From the NCBI GenBank assembly GCA_938005545.1, contig CALKXV010000014.1:62001-126000 (forward strand): a stretch of 64,000 bases of DNA, written 5' to 3'. The stretch comes from an uncultured Paracoccaceae bacterium. Lineage in GTDB: Bacteria; Pseudomonadota; Alphaproteobacteria; Rhodobacterales; Rhodobacteraceae. The notes under the pieces are model-generated. The model was not told the DNA's origin. It was given only the letters and a program-made list of their open reading frames with translations, and did not search any database. Both the position numbers and the translations under genes were made by a program. Of this stretch, positions 27,356 to 36,490 are shown piece by piece; within the stretch, counting starts at the first letter, position 1, and every line of letters begins with the position of its first letter.

Positions 27356-28615
27356 ATGAATACCGTTAAGTATAAAGCACTTGCACTTGGTATGGCCACC
27401 AGCGTCGCCACACTTTTGGGCAGCGCCGCCAATGCCGTCGAGATTGAGTACTGGCAATATTACTTCGATGCTCGCGTGACCGCCATGGAACAATTGATCG
27501 AGAATTTCGAAACGGCCAACCCAGACATCACCGTTAAAATGTCCCACTTCCCCTATGCCGACTACCGCACGAAAGTGGCGGCCGCCATTCCGGCCGGCGA
27601 AGGCCCGGACGTTGTGCAGTTGTTCTATGGCTGGCTGAATGACTATGTCGAAGCCGAACTGATCCAACCCTTGCCCGCCGACGCCTTTCCAGCTGAGACC
27701 ATCGATGCCGAATTCTTCCCGATGGTACAGGCGATGAAATCCGGCGATCAATACTGGGCGCTTCCGACAGCGGTTCGTTCACTGGCGCTTTTCTACAACG
27801 AACGTCTGCTTGAAGAAGCCGGTGTCGAACCACCCAATACGATCGAAGAAATGATGGCTGCCGCCGCTGCCATGACCAAGCGCGATGGCGCGGGCAATAT
27901 TACCCAAGTGGGAATGACCGCCGGTATGACCGCGCAGGATCACCATTGGTGGCGCGAAGGTCTGATACGTCAGATGGGCGGCGAGCCCTACACCAATGAC
28001 TATACGTCGGTGAATTACAATTCCGAGGCCGGTCTGAAAGCTCTTGAAATGTATGTCGGCATGGCAACCGGCGACGATGCCATCACGGCATTTGGTTTCA
28101 TGGATGAACCACAGGCCGCCTTCAAGGCGGGCCGCGCCGGTATGCATATCGACGGGTCGTTCCGCATCGGTTCGCTCAACAAACAGCGCGGTCTTGAATG
28201 GGGCGTGACCGAGCTTCCGGCGACGACGGATGGCACGCGCTCAAACTATTCGTCCTATTGGGTGAATGCGATCACCACAAAAGCCGAAGGCGAGAAATAC
28301 GACGCCGCTGCAAAGTTTATGGCCTATGTCACATCTGACGAAGCCATGCAGGTGTGGCTGGACGTGGTCGGCGAATTGCCTGCTAAACCGTCCGTTGGTC
28401 TGACCGAAGCCAACGCCAATGATGAGACCTACGGCCCCTTCATCCGCGGCCTCGCCTATGCGAACACCACCAAGTTCGCAGACGAGTCTGCACAGCGTCA
28501 GCTGATGGTGGAAATGGTCGAAAGGATCACACTTGAGGGGATGTCCCCGGCTGACAGTCTGGCGAAAGCTGCCGAGGCTGAGCAGAAAATCCTCGACGAA
28601 TACTACACCAAATAA
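27356..28615 (+). CDS. ABC transporter sugar-binding protein
   Basis: A 419-residue family-1 extracellular binding protein. It has a Sec signal peptide (about 1-27, cleavage near ANA) and the type B architecture with FETANPDITVKMSHFPYADY and GPDVVQLFYGWLNDY. Aromatic and acidic residues are as in sugar binders of the MalE/UgpB group. The ribosome site CAGGGAG precedes the ATG. It is the first gene of an ABC operon that continues with two permeases, a lyase, an ATPase and a kinase. Confidence 0.9.
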   Translation: MNTVKYKALALGMATSVATLLGSAANAVEIEYWQYYFDARVTAMEQLIENFETANPDITVKMSHFPYADYRTKVAAAIPAGEGPDVVQLFYGWLNDYVEAELIQPLPADAFPAETIDAEFFPMVQAMKSGDQYWALPTAVRSLALFYNERLLEEAGVEPPNTIEEMMAAAAAMTKRDGAGNITQVGMTAGMTAQDHHWWREGLIRQMGGEPYTNDYTSVNYNSEAGLKALEMYVGMATGDDAITAFGFMDEPQAAFKAGRAGMHIDGSFRIGSLNKQRGLEWGVTELPATTDGTRSNYSSYWVNAITTKAEGEKYDAAAKFMAYVTSDEAMQVWLDVVGELPAKPSVGLTEANANDETYGPFIRGLAYANTTKFADESAQRQLMVEMVERITLEGMSPADSLAKAAEAEQKILDEYYTK

Positions 28616-28627
28616 ACGATTGACTGG

Positions 28628-28647
28628 CCCCGGCGGATACGCCGGGG
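28628..28647 (+). promoter_or_regulatory. Intercistronic stem-loop after the ABC binding-protein gene
   Basis: CCCCGGCG (28628-28635) and CGCCGGGG (28640-28647) form a perfect 8-bp stem with a GATA tetraloop in the 54-base gap before the first permease. No T-run follows. Confidence 0.75.
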
Positions 28648-28669
28648 TCTCACCGTCCGAAGGATGGGC

Positions 28670-29563
28670 ATGAACGTCTACCGAAATCTTACAATCAAAC
28701 AAAAACAGATCGTCTGGGCCTGGAGCTTCCTGGCCATTCCGGTTTTGTTTTATACTGTGATCCGGTTCTACCCGACCGGAAATGCCATCCTGATCAGTTT
28801 TCAGGATTGGAACCTTCTGGGCAAACGCACTTGGACGGGTCTCGACAATTACGAAAAACTATTCGCCGATCCGGCTTTCTGGAAAGTGTTCAAAAACACT
28901 TTTGTTTATCTGCTGATCGGCACACCGCTCAGTCTGATTGTGTCCTTCTTCATTGCTTATAACCTTGACAAAACCCGTTTCATGCACGGGTTTCTCAGGA
29001 TGCTTTACTTTCTGCCATTCATGACCAGCGCGGTCGCCATGGCATGGGTTTGGCGGTGGTTCTATCAACCGGTGCCAATCGGTTTGTTCAACAATTTTCT
29101 ATCGACATTCGGCATCCCGCAAATAAACTTCTTGAATTCAACAACCAACGCGCTGCCCTCGATCCTTGCCCCTGCCATTTGGGCGGGATTGGGATTTCAG
29201 ATCATCATCTTTATGGCGGGTTTGCGCGCCATTCCACAAAGCTATTATGAAGCGGCCCGGATTGACGGCGTGTCAACATGGACGGTGCTTTGGGAAATCA
29301 CGATACCGCTTTTGAAGCCGACAATCGTATTCATCGTGGTCTTTTCGTCTATCGGGTTTCTGCGCATCTTCGATCACGTCTTCAACATGACAACCGGCAA
29401 CCCCGGCGGGCCGCTAAATTCCACCAAGCCCCTTGTGCTGATGATCTATGAAACCGCGTTCAGCTCTTTCGATATGGGCTATGCCGCCGCGCAGACTGTT
29501 ATCTTATTCCTTGTTCTGCTGGTAGTCAGCCTGCTCCAGCTTCGCATTTTGAGAGACCGCTGA
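28670..29563 (+). CDS. ABC sugar transporter permease (MalF/UgpA-like)
   Basis: A 297-residue permease with six predicted helices and the EAA loop EAARIDGVSTWTVLWEITIP. The ATG at 28670 is preceded by AAGGA at a good distance; another ATG two codons earlier overlaps that site. It is adjacent to and overlaps the second permease (TGATG). Confidence 0.9.
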   Translation: MNVYRNLTIKQKQIVWAWSFLAIPVLFYTVIRFYPTGNAILISFQDWNLLGKRTWTGLDNYEKLFADPAFWKVFKNTFVYLLIGTPLSLIVSFFIAYNLDKTRFMHGFLRMLYFLPFMTSAVAMAWVWRWFYQPVPIGLFNNFLSTFGIPQINFLNSTTNALPSILAPAIWAGLGFQIIIFMAGLRAIPQSYYEAARIDGVSTWTVLWEITIPLLKPTIVFIVVFSSIGFLRIFDHVFNMTTGNPGGPLNSTKPLVLMIYETAFSSFDMGYAAAQTVILFLVLLVVSLLQLRILRDR

Positions 29564-30441
29564 TGGCCATTGCCGAGGAAATTCGTCCAACCACTGACGC
29601 GCTGTTGAAAACCACAGCGCCAAAGCGACCGGCCAATATGGGTCAGATTATCCGCTGGGGGCTTTTGTTTCTTGGCGGCATCCTGATGATCATGCCGATT
29701 GTCTATATGATCTCGACGTCGCTCAAATGGCCCCATGAAATCTATAATCTCAAACTGATCCCCGACGAACCGACTATTGAAAACTATACGTTTGTTCTGC
29801 AAGACGGACGCTTTTTCTGGTGGTTTTTGAATTCCATCGTCATCGCCGTGATCACAACGCTTTGTAATGTTCTTTTTGACAGTCTTGTTGGCTACACTTT
29901 GTGTAAATTCCGTTTTCCCGGTCGCTACATCATCTTCATTGCGATCCTTTCTACCCTGATGATCCCGACGGAAATGCTGGTGATCCCATGGTATTTGATG
30001 AGCCAGCAATTCGGATGGCTCGACACCTATTGGGGCATCATGTTTCCGGGCCTTATGACGGCTTTTGGCACTTTTCTGATGAAGCAATTTTTTGAAACCG
30101 TTCCCAATGATTTCATCGAAGCCGCCCGCATTGACGGGCTGAACGAATTGCAGATCTGGTGGACGGTCGCCATGCCGCTGGTGAAACCTGCGCTGGCCGC
30201 ATTGGCGATCTTCGTGTTTTTGGGCAATTGGACCGCTTTCATTTGGCCGTTGATCGTTACCAATTCCGTTGAAATGTATACCCTGCCCGTCGGTCTTTCT
30301 TCTTTCGGGGATGAAGCGGATGTTGCGTGGGAACTGATCATGACGGGGGCTGCGATCTCAACCATCCCGACGCTTATCGTCTTTTTGATCTTCCAGCGGT
30401 TCATCATCCGCGGCGTCGTAATGGCGGGGCTAAAAGGATGA
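29563..30441 (+). CDS. ABC sugar transporter permease (MalG/UgpE-like)
   Basis: A 292-residue permease. After a cytoplasmic N-terminus of about 30 residues come six helices and the EAA loop EAARIDGLNELQIWWTVAMP. Its stop overlaps the start of the lyase gene (ATGA), so transporter and enzyme are made together. Confidence 0.9.
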   Translation: MAIAEEIRPTTDALLKTTAPKRPANMGQIIRWGLLFLGGILMIMPIVYMISTSLKWPHEIYNLKLIPDEPTIENYTFVLQDGRFFWWFLNSIVIAVITTLCNVLFDSLVGYTLCKFRFPGRYIIFIAILSTLMIPTEMLVIPWYLMSQQFGWLDTYWGIMFPGLMTAFGTFLMKQFFETVPNDFIEAARIDGLNELQIWWTVAMPLVKPALAALAIFVFLGNWTAFIWPLIVTNSVEMYTLPVGLSSFGDEADVAWELIMTGAAISTIPTLIVFLIFQRFIIRGVVMAGLKG

Positions 30442-31922
30442 TCGACAGGTCAGTATTCCCCGATCCAACCTACCGCGATACGGTTCTGGCGCCATTGTTT
30501 GAGGGCGTCAAAACTCACTATGCATCGGGCATGGACCAGATCAATCGCGCCCATCTGGTGATGCTTCGGGAAACCGGCATTCTGGGCAAAAACGACACTG
30601 CCCGGATCGCCGACGCATTGACCGACATCACTGCAAGCACAGACCTTGGCGCGCTCACATATACCGGCGAGCACGAGGATTACTTCTTTTGGGTCGAGGC
30701 TCAGCTACGCGATCGCCTCGGCGATCTTGGCGGCGCACTTCACACCGCACGCTCGCGCAATGACATGGATCACACCCTGTTCAAAATGGCGCTTCGCACC
30801 CGCGCCAGTCATTTGATGCATCAGGTTCTGACGCTTGCAACAGCCCTCACCGACAAAGCCGAGGCCGAGGCCCAAACGCTCATCGTCGCTTACACCCACG
30901 GTCAACCTGCCCAACCCTCAACCTTCGGTCACTACCTCGCAGCCGCCATCGAAACACTTCTGCGCGACGCCAAACGCCTTGAGGCAGCCATGCGCGACCT
31001 CGATCAGTGTCCCATGGGTGCGGCTGCGATCACGACCTCGGGGTTTCCAATTGACCGCGAACGTATGGCCGAGCTTCTGGGTTTCGAAGGCGCTTTGCTC
31101 AACTCTTATGGCTGCATCGCGTCGGTTGACTATATCACCGGTCTCTACTCTGCGATAAAACTGGTCTTCCTCCACCTCGGACGGCTCATCCAAGACCTGG
31201 CGTTCTGGTCGGCGTTCGAAGTCGGCCAGCTTTATGTCCCGAATGCGCTTGTGCAGGTTTCTTCGATCATGCCGCAAAAACGGAACCCGGTTCCCATCGA
31301 ACATCTGCGCCACCTGTCCTCTGTTACGGTCGGGCGCTGCGATATGATGGTGAACACGATGCACAATACGCCGTTCACCGACATGAATGACAGCGAGGGC
31401 GAAGTGCAACAGGCAGGCTATGCCGCCTTTGACAGCGGTGGCCGCGTGCTTGACCTTTTGGCAACAATGCTGCCAGCCTGTTCGATCAATGCCGAACGGG
31501 TCCGCAAAACCAGCGATGCCGCCTGCATCACAATCACCGAACTCGCAGACACATTGGTCCGTGATGAAAGTGTGACTTTTCGTGCCGCCCACGAGGTCGC
31601 CTCAAAAACCGCCCGCGCCGTTATCGCGAAAGACTGCCCCTTGGGTGCAGGTTTCGCAGATTTCGCCGAAGCCTTCAAAGACGAAACAGGCCGCGACACG
31701 ACACTCTCAGAAGCGGACTTCGCCCATGCCACCTCCCCCGAAACTTTTATCGCCCGACGGGACCGCACAGGTGGTCCTGCACTGAACGCGCTTACCAATG
31801 CGTTGGAAAAATACCGAGGCACCACAGACGAAATTCAGGCACAGTCCAAGGCCCGGCTTTCGCGCATTTCGACAGCCGATGCCGCCCGCAATGCGGCCTT
31901 CCAAAACCTGACGGAGACCTGA
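30438..31922 (+). CDS. Argininosuccinate-lyase-like enzyme of the ABC operon
   Basis: A 494-residue member of the aspartase/fumarase superfamily, closest to argininosuccinate lyase. It has HTARSRND near 102-109, AYTHGQPAQP with the proton-relay histidine, FPIDRERMAELLGF, and the flexible loop SSIMPQKRNP near 275 with the catalytic serine. Enzymes of this fold cleave a C-N bond and release fumarate. Its place between permease and ATPase genes argues for a catabolic substrate rather than arginine biosynthesis; EDDS lyase is a known catabolic relative. The ATG overlaps the permease stop. Confidence 0.82.
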   Translation: MIDRSVFPDPTYRDTVLAPLFEGVKTHYASGMDQINRAHLVMLRETGILGKNDTARIADALTDITASTDLGALTYTGEHEDYFFWVEAQLRDRLGDLGGALHTARSRNDMDHTLFKMALRTRASHLMHQVLTLATALTDKAEAEAQTLIVAYTHGQPAQPSTFGHYLAAAIETLLRDAKRLEAAMRDLDQCPMGAAAITTSGFPIDRERMAELLGFEGALLNSYGCIASVDYITGLYSAIKLVFLHLGRLIQDLAFWSAFEVGQLYVPNALVQVSSIMPQKRNPVPIEHLRHLSSVTVGRCDMMVNTMHNTPFTDMNDSEGEVQQAGYAAFDSGGRVLDLLATMLPACSINAERVRKTSDAACITITELADTLVRDESVTFRAAHEVASKTARAVIAKDCPLGAGFADFAEAFKDETGRDTTLSEADFAHATSPETFIARRDRTGGPALNALTNALEKYRGTTDEIQAQSKARLSRISTADAARNAAFQNLTET

Positions 31923-31925
31923 TCC

Positions 31926-32984
31926 ATGGCCGACCTCGCGCTTCGCGATCTGGTGAAAACCTATGACAAAACCGAGGTGCTGCACGGCATCAATCTAGAC
32001 GTCCATGACGGCGAATTCGTCGTCTTCGTTGGCCCCTCGGGCTGCGGGAAATCCACGACTTTGCGCCTGATCGCGGGTCTGGAAGAGGTTTCCTCGGGCA
32101 CCATCGAAATCGGCGGCACGGTCGTGAATAATATGGAACCCAAACATCGCGACATTGCGATGGTCTTTCAGAACTATGCGATCTACCCCCATATGACAGT
32201 GCGCAAAAACATCGGCTTTGGCCTGCGCAGCTCCTCTGCCCCAAAAATCCAGAAAGAAGCCCGCATAGACGAGGTCGCGCAACTTCTTGGAATGACTGAT
32301 CTTCTTAACCGCAAACCCGACCAACTGTCCGGCGGCCAGCGACAGCGCGTTGCCATCGGACGGGCCATGGTGCGCGATCCAGCGGTGTTTTTGTTCGACG
32401 AACCGCTTTCTAACCTTGATGCCCAATTGCGTACGCAAATGCGGTTAGAGATCAAGAAACTGCACCAGCGCGTCGGCTCTACAATCATTTTCGTCACCCA
32501 CGATCAGGTCGAAGCGATGACCATGGCAGACCGGATTGTCATTATGAAAGACGGATATATCCAGCAGGTCGGCACCCCCTCCGAGGTGTATCACACACCG
32601 GCCAATACCTTCGTTGCGCAATTCATCGGAGCACCGGCCATGAATATGATCCCGGGCGAGATCACGAATAATGGCTCTATCCAACTTGAAACAGGCGGGT
32701 TGATCGACGCCGGGCTGGCCGCCCGTTCGGGGCAGAAAATTACGCTGGGTGTTCGCCCGGAAGACCTAAGCGAACATGCCCCTGCATCGTTTCTTGAAGG
32801 CAGCATCGCGGTGCGCGAACCATTGGGCCACGAAACGCTGATCTATGTGAATACCAGCGTCGGCGAGTTCGTGGCAAAGGCAGACGGGCGCCACCCCCCC
32901 GATGTCGGCGCAACAGTACGCTTGGGCGCCTTACAGGAGAACCTGCACATTTTCGACGCCGAAACCGGAAGCACGCTGGCTTGA
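31926..32984 (+). CDS. ABC transporter ATPase (UgpC/MsmK type)
   Basis: A 352-residue ATPase with Walker A GPSGCGKST at 36-44, Q-loop near AMVFQNYAIYP, signature LSGGQRQRVAIGRA, Walker B VFLFDEPLSNLD, H-loop FVTHDQVEAM, and a C-terminal TOBE regulatory region from about 240. It energises the two permeases encoded upstream. Three bases separate it from the lyase stop. Confidence 0.93.
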   Translation: MADLALRDLVKTYDKTEVLHGINLDVHDGEFVVFVGPSGCGKSTTLRLIAGLEEVSSGTIEIGGTVVNNMEPKHRDIAMVFQNYAIYPHMTVRKNIGFGLRSSSAPKIQKEARIDEVAQLLGMTDLLNRKPDQLSGGQRQRVAIGRAMVRDPAVFLFDEPLSNLDAQLRTQMRLEIKKLHQRVGSTIIFVTHDQVEAMTMADRIVIMKDGYIQQVGTPSEVYHTPANTFVAQFIGAPAMNMIPGEITNNGSIQLETGGLIDAGLAARSGQKITLGVRPEDLSEHAPASFLEGSIAVREPLGHETLIYVNTSVGEFVAKADGRHPPDVGATVRLGALQENLHIFDAETGSTLA

Positions 32985-32986
32985 GC

Positions 32987-33868
32987 ATGTCGGGCGATCA
33001 CCCAAACATCCTTTGTGTCGGACGTCTGTATTGCGACGTGATCTTCACCGATCTGCCTCGCATGCCCACAGCCGGAACCGAAGTGTTCGCCGGGGGGCTC
33101 GGGATTCATGCAGGTGGCGGGGCCGCAATCACAGCCGGACACTTGGCCGCATTGGGCCACCAAACCGCTCTGGCCGCATGTTATCCGGGGGCCGACTTTG
33201 GCAATATTGTCCGGCGCGAACTTCAGGACCTGAAGATCAATCTTGACCTATGCCGCGACCAGGATCCGCGATTTGACCCTCAGCTGACCAGCGCTTTTGT
33301 TCAGAACGGCGAACGCGCCTTTGTCACACATCGCGCCGGTCCCGCCTTCCCGCAATTCACCGCGCAAGACATCGATCATTTCCGGCCTGCCCACATCCAT
33401 ATCGGCGAAGCCACCACGCTTGTAGACAATCCAAACCTCATCGAAATAGCCAGAACACTGGGCGCAACGCTTTCATTGGATTGTAGTTGGGATGACAATC
33501 TGGATGCCGATAAGATCACCCGCCTTCTGCCAGAGATCGACGTGTTTCTTCCAAACGACTCTGAGGTTCAATTGTTGCAAAAACTGGGCGTACCCGCGCA
33601 ACTATCGAAGATTACCGTTATTAAACAAGGCTGTAATGGTGCGTCCGCACTTTTCAATGGTTCCCAAATTCATGCCCCCGCAGTTTCTACACAAGTTGTC
33701 GACACAACCGGTGCAGGCGATGCGTTTAACGCCGCTTTTCTGGGTGCTTGGCTTAAAAACAAGCCTATCGAGCATTGTCTTGAACTCGGGAATGCAAAAG
33801 GGGCCAATTCCACGACTTTCCGGGGCGGATTGGGCGGACTTTCAAACAACGTGGTTTCAACGGACTAA
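32987..33868 (+). CDS. PfkB-family carbohydrate kinase
   Basis: A 293-residue ribokinase-like enzyme. It has the N-terminal substrate glycines (FAGGLGIHAGGGAAITAGHL) and the C-terminal PfkB signature DTTGAGDAFNAAFLGAWL with the catalytic Asp. It transfers phosphate from ATP to a sugar or similar hydroxyl compound. The ATG at 32987 is preferred; a TTG at 32981 overlapping the ATPase stop (TTGA) is an alternative. As the last gene of the operon it probably phosphorylates the sugar part of the imported compound. Confidence 0.87.
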   Translation: MSGDHPNILCVGRLYCDVIFTDLPRMPTAGTEVFAGGLGIHAGGGAAITAGHLAALGHQTALAACYPGADFGNIVRRELQDLKINLDLCRDQDPRFDPQLTSAFVQNGERAFVTHRAGPAFPQFTAQDIDHFRPAHIHIGEATTLVDNPNLIEIARTLGATLSLDCSWDDNLDADKITRLLPEIDVFLPNDSEVQLLQKLGVPAQLSKITVIKQGCNGASALFNGSQIHAPAVSTQVVDTTGAGDAFNAAFLGAWLKNKPIEHCLELGNAKGANSTTFRGGLGGLSNNVVSTD

Positions 33869-34286
33869 GTGACCATATTTCGACTGCTCTGAAGATTAGC
33901 AGCTGTGTTTGGCGACATCAGGCAGGACGTGGTGCGAAAAAACTGTGCCGCAAGCACAGCGTGGACCTCCAAGTCTTCCCGTTTCTCGGCAGTCAATTCT
34001 TCCGTCATCAAATACCCTCAGGTTATGCCGCAAACTCAAGCGCCGTTGCCGCATCTGCTCGATCACAGCGCGATGCGTTAACGTACGCGGCGATACCGAC
34101 ACCCGCACCGACGTTATACCGACGCGATACCGACGTCTTACCGACGTGCAAAACCCTTCAAAACAACGCCGTTAACCAATATGAAGCGATCCCCCTGTGC
34201 GCACCTGCACCGAAATTGCACAACACCCCCTCGCCCTTCGCTCACAACCAATCTATAAGCACTTTCAAGATATCGGAGATCGCCAA
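33869..34286. other. Intergenic region before rpiA
   Basis: About 420 bases without a convincing gene. Short frames exist on both strands, including a 47-codon ATG frame on the minus strand (34008-33865), but none has a good start context or a recognisable product. It includes the 11-bp repeat array at 34091-34146 and must contain the rpiA promoter. Confidence 0.6.
34091..34146. repeat. Five tandem repeats of about 11 bp
   Basis: Units are CGATACCGACA, CCCGCACCGACG, TTATACCGACG, CGATACCGACG and TCTTACCGACG. The core is TACCGACG, repeated at nearly one turn of the helix. The array lies about 140 bases upstream of the rpiA start. Confidence 0.75.
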
Positions 34287-35075
34287 ATGACCGGACAGCT
34301 GCCCCCCATCGACATCGCCAAACATGCCGCCGCCAAAGCGGCCAGCGCCCTTGTCGAAACCGGTATGAAAGTGGGCCTTGGCACCGGCTCAACAGCCGCC
34401 TTTTTGGTCAAATGCATCGGCGAACGGATCGCCAGCGAAGGTCTTGATATCACTGGCGTTGCCACCTCGACCGCGACGGCGAAACTTGCCACGGACGTGG
34501 GCATCAAGATCACCACTTTGGACGAAGCGCGCTGGCTGGATCTGACCATTGACGGGGCCGATGAATACGACGCAGACTTCAACCTGATCAAAGGTGGCGG
34601 TGGCGCGCTGTTGCAGGAAAAGATCGTGGCAACAGCTTCGGACCGGATGGTCGTGATCGCCGATGCCACCAAAAAGGTCGACACTTTGGGTGCCTTCCCC
34701 CTGCCCGTTGAAGTTCTGGGGTTCGGCATGAAGACCACCCAAATGCTGCTGGAAGAAATGTTGGAAGGTCTTGATGTTATGGGCAATCGCGCCGTTCCAC
34801 GCATGAAGGGTGAAGCCTTGTTCGTGACGGACGAAGGCAACCACATCCTTGATTTGCACGTTGGTCGGATCGGAAATGCGCGCCAGTTGGCCTTGGTTCT
34901 GAACCAAGTGCCCGGCGTTGTGGAAAATGGGTTGTTCATCGACATTTGCGATCTGATCATCACCGGCCACGGTGACGGATCGGTCGAGACACGCGACATC
35001 AATTCCGGCGACCAGACGAAATCGGGGCCCGAATTGGCCGAACATGACAACGTATTTGCGGATATTTCAGAATGA
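34287..35075 (+). CDS. rpiA: Ribose-5-phosphate isomerase A
   Basis: A 262-residue RpiA interconverting ribose 5-phosphate and ribulose 5-phosphate in the pentose phosphate pathway. Signatures are GLGTGSTA near 30-37, DGADEYD and KGGGGALLQEKI, with normal length. The frame extends to 34197, but the ATG at 34287 has GGAGA upstream and gives the usual N-terminus. Its stop overlaps the gor start (ATGA). Confidence 0.95.
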   Translation: MTGQLPPIDIAKHAAAKAASALVETGMKVGLGTGSTAAFLVKCIGERIASEGLDITGVATSTATAKLATDVGIKITTLDEARWLDLTIDGADEYDADFNLIKGGGGALLQEKIVATASDRMVVIADATKKVDTLGAFPLPVEVLGFGMKTTQMLLEEMLEGLDVMGNRAVPRMKGEALFVTDEGNHILDLHVGRIGNARQLALVLNQVPGVVENGLFIDICDLIITGHGDGSVETRDINSGDQTKSGPELAEHDNVFADISE

Positions 35076-36427
35076 GCTTTGATGTCGATCTTTTCGTAAT
35101 TGGAGGCGGTTCGGGCGGTGTTCGCGCAGCCCGAACTTCGGCGCAAACAGGGGCACGGGTTGCCTTGGCCGAGGACAGCCGCATGGGCGGCACCTGCGTT
35201 ATTCGGGGCTGTGTGCCGAAGAAACTGATGGTTTTTGCGTCCGAGTTTACCGAGACCTTTGCAATGGCGCGCGAATACGGTTGGACGGCGGACACCGGCG
35301 CTTTTGACTGGCTCGCCTTCCGTACCAAGCTCCACGCTGAACTCGCCCGGCTTGAAGGCGTCTATCACAAAATTCTGTCGTCCAATAACGTCACCATCCA
35401 CGAACAACGCGCCACGGTGTCTGGTGCGAACGAGGTCACGCTTGCCGACGGCACCAAGATCACGGCCGGGCATATCCTGTTGGCGACAGGTGGACGCCCG
35501 AGCCGACCCGACATTCCCAACGCCGAACTTGCCATGGTGTCTGACGACATCTTCGACATGGATGCATTGCCAAAGTCCATCCTGATCGTTGGTGGCGGTT
35601 TTATTGCCTGCGAATTTGCCTGCATCATGAATGGCCTTGGGGTCGAGGTCACACAATTTTACCGCGGCACCCAAATCCTTCGGGGCTTTGATGACGAAGC
35701 TCGTGGTCTGGTTGCCGACATGATGCGCGAACAAGGCGTCAACCTGATGACTGACACCAATGTCGCCGAAATGGCCCCTGCGGATGGCGGCATGAGCGTG
35801 ACAAACACGCACGGCAAAACCCAAAACTTCGAACGCGTGCTTTTTGCCACGGGCCGTGCGCCCAACAGCAAAGGGATCGGTCTTGAAGAGGTCGGCATCA
35901 AACTGGCGAAAAACGGTGCGGTCGAAGTTGATGAGTTCAGCCAAACTGCTGTTCCGTCGATCTATGCCATCGGTGATTTGACAGATCGGATCAACCTGAC
36001 ACCCGTTGCGATCCGCGAAGGCATGGCCTTTACCGAAACCGTGTTCAAGAACAACCCAACAGCCCCCGACCACGATTTGGTTGCCTATGCGGTATTCACA
36101 CAACCCGAATTGGGCACTGTCGGTCTGTCGGAAGAAGACGCCGCCGCCCAAGAACCGATCGAAGTTTACGCCACATCTTTCAAACCGATGAAAAGCGGCT
36201 TTGCTGGGCGTTCCTCTAAGGTTTTGATGAAACTTATCGTTTCGAAGGCCACACGCAAAGTTCTGGGCTGTCATGTCGTTTCGGATGGGGCGGGCGAATT
36301 GATCCAGATGGTGGGCATTGCCGTGAAAGCAGGCCTGACCAAAGAAGAATTTGACCGCACCTGCGCGGTGCACCCGACAATGTCGGAAGAATTGGTTACT
36401 ATGCACAACCCGACGCGAACGGCTTGA
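35072..36427 (+). CDS. gor: Glutathione-disulfide reductase
   Basis: A 451-residue FAD- and NADPH-dependent disulfide reductase. The FAD motif is VIGGGSGGVRAAR, the redox-active disulfide is Cys42/Cys47 in GGTCVIRGCVPKKL, the NADP-binding segment is ILIVGGGFIACEFA, and the C-terminal HPTMSEE carries the catalytic histidine. It keeps glutathione reduced in the cytoplasm. It is coupled to rpiA, whose pathway supplies NADPH precursors. Confidence 0.94.
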   Translation: MSFDVDLFVIGGGSGGVRAARTSAQTGARVALAEDSRMGGTCVIRGCVPKKLMVFASEFTETFAMAREYGWTADTGAFDWLAFRTKLHAELARLEGVYHKILSSNNVTIHEQRATVSGANEVTLADGTKITAGHILLATGGRPSRPDIPNAELAMVSDDIFDMDALPKSILIVGGGFIACEFACIMNGLGVEVTQFYRGTQILRGFDDEARGLVADMMREQGVNLMTDTNVAEMAPADGGMSVTNTHGKTQNFERVLFATGRAPNSKGIGLEEVGIKLAKNGAVEVDEFSQTAVPSIYAIGDLTDRINLTPVAIREGMAFTETVFKNNPTAPDHDLVAYAVFTQPELGTVGLSEEDAAAQEPIEVYATSFKPMKSGFAGRSSKVLMKLIVSKATRKVLGCHVVSDGAGELIQMVGIAVKAGLTKEEFDRTCAVHPTMSEELVTMHNPTRTA

Positions 36428-36490
36428 AAAACAGCTCAAGAACCTACAGTTAGACCAACAAGTATATGAAACGATCCATAAGGACCCGAA

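Noticed and set aside
33865-34108. Short minus-strand frames (70 and 47 codons) upstream of rpiA
   Set aside because: No convincing ribosome site or family, and one ends inside the PfkB stop region; not enough to call a gene.
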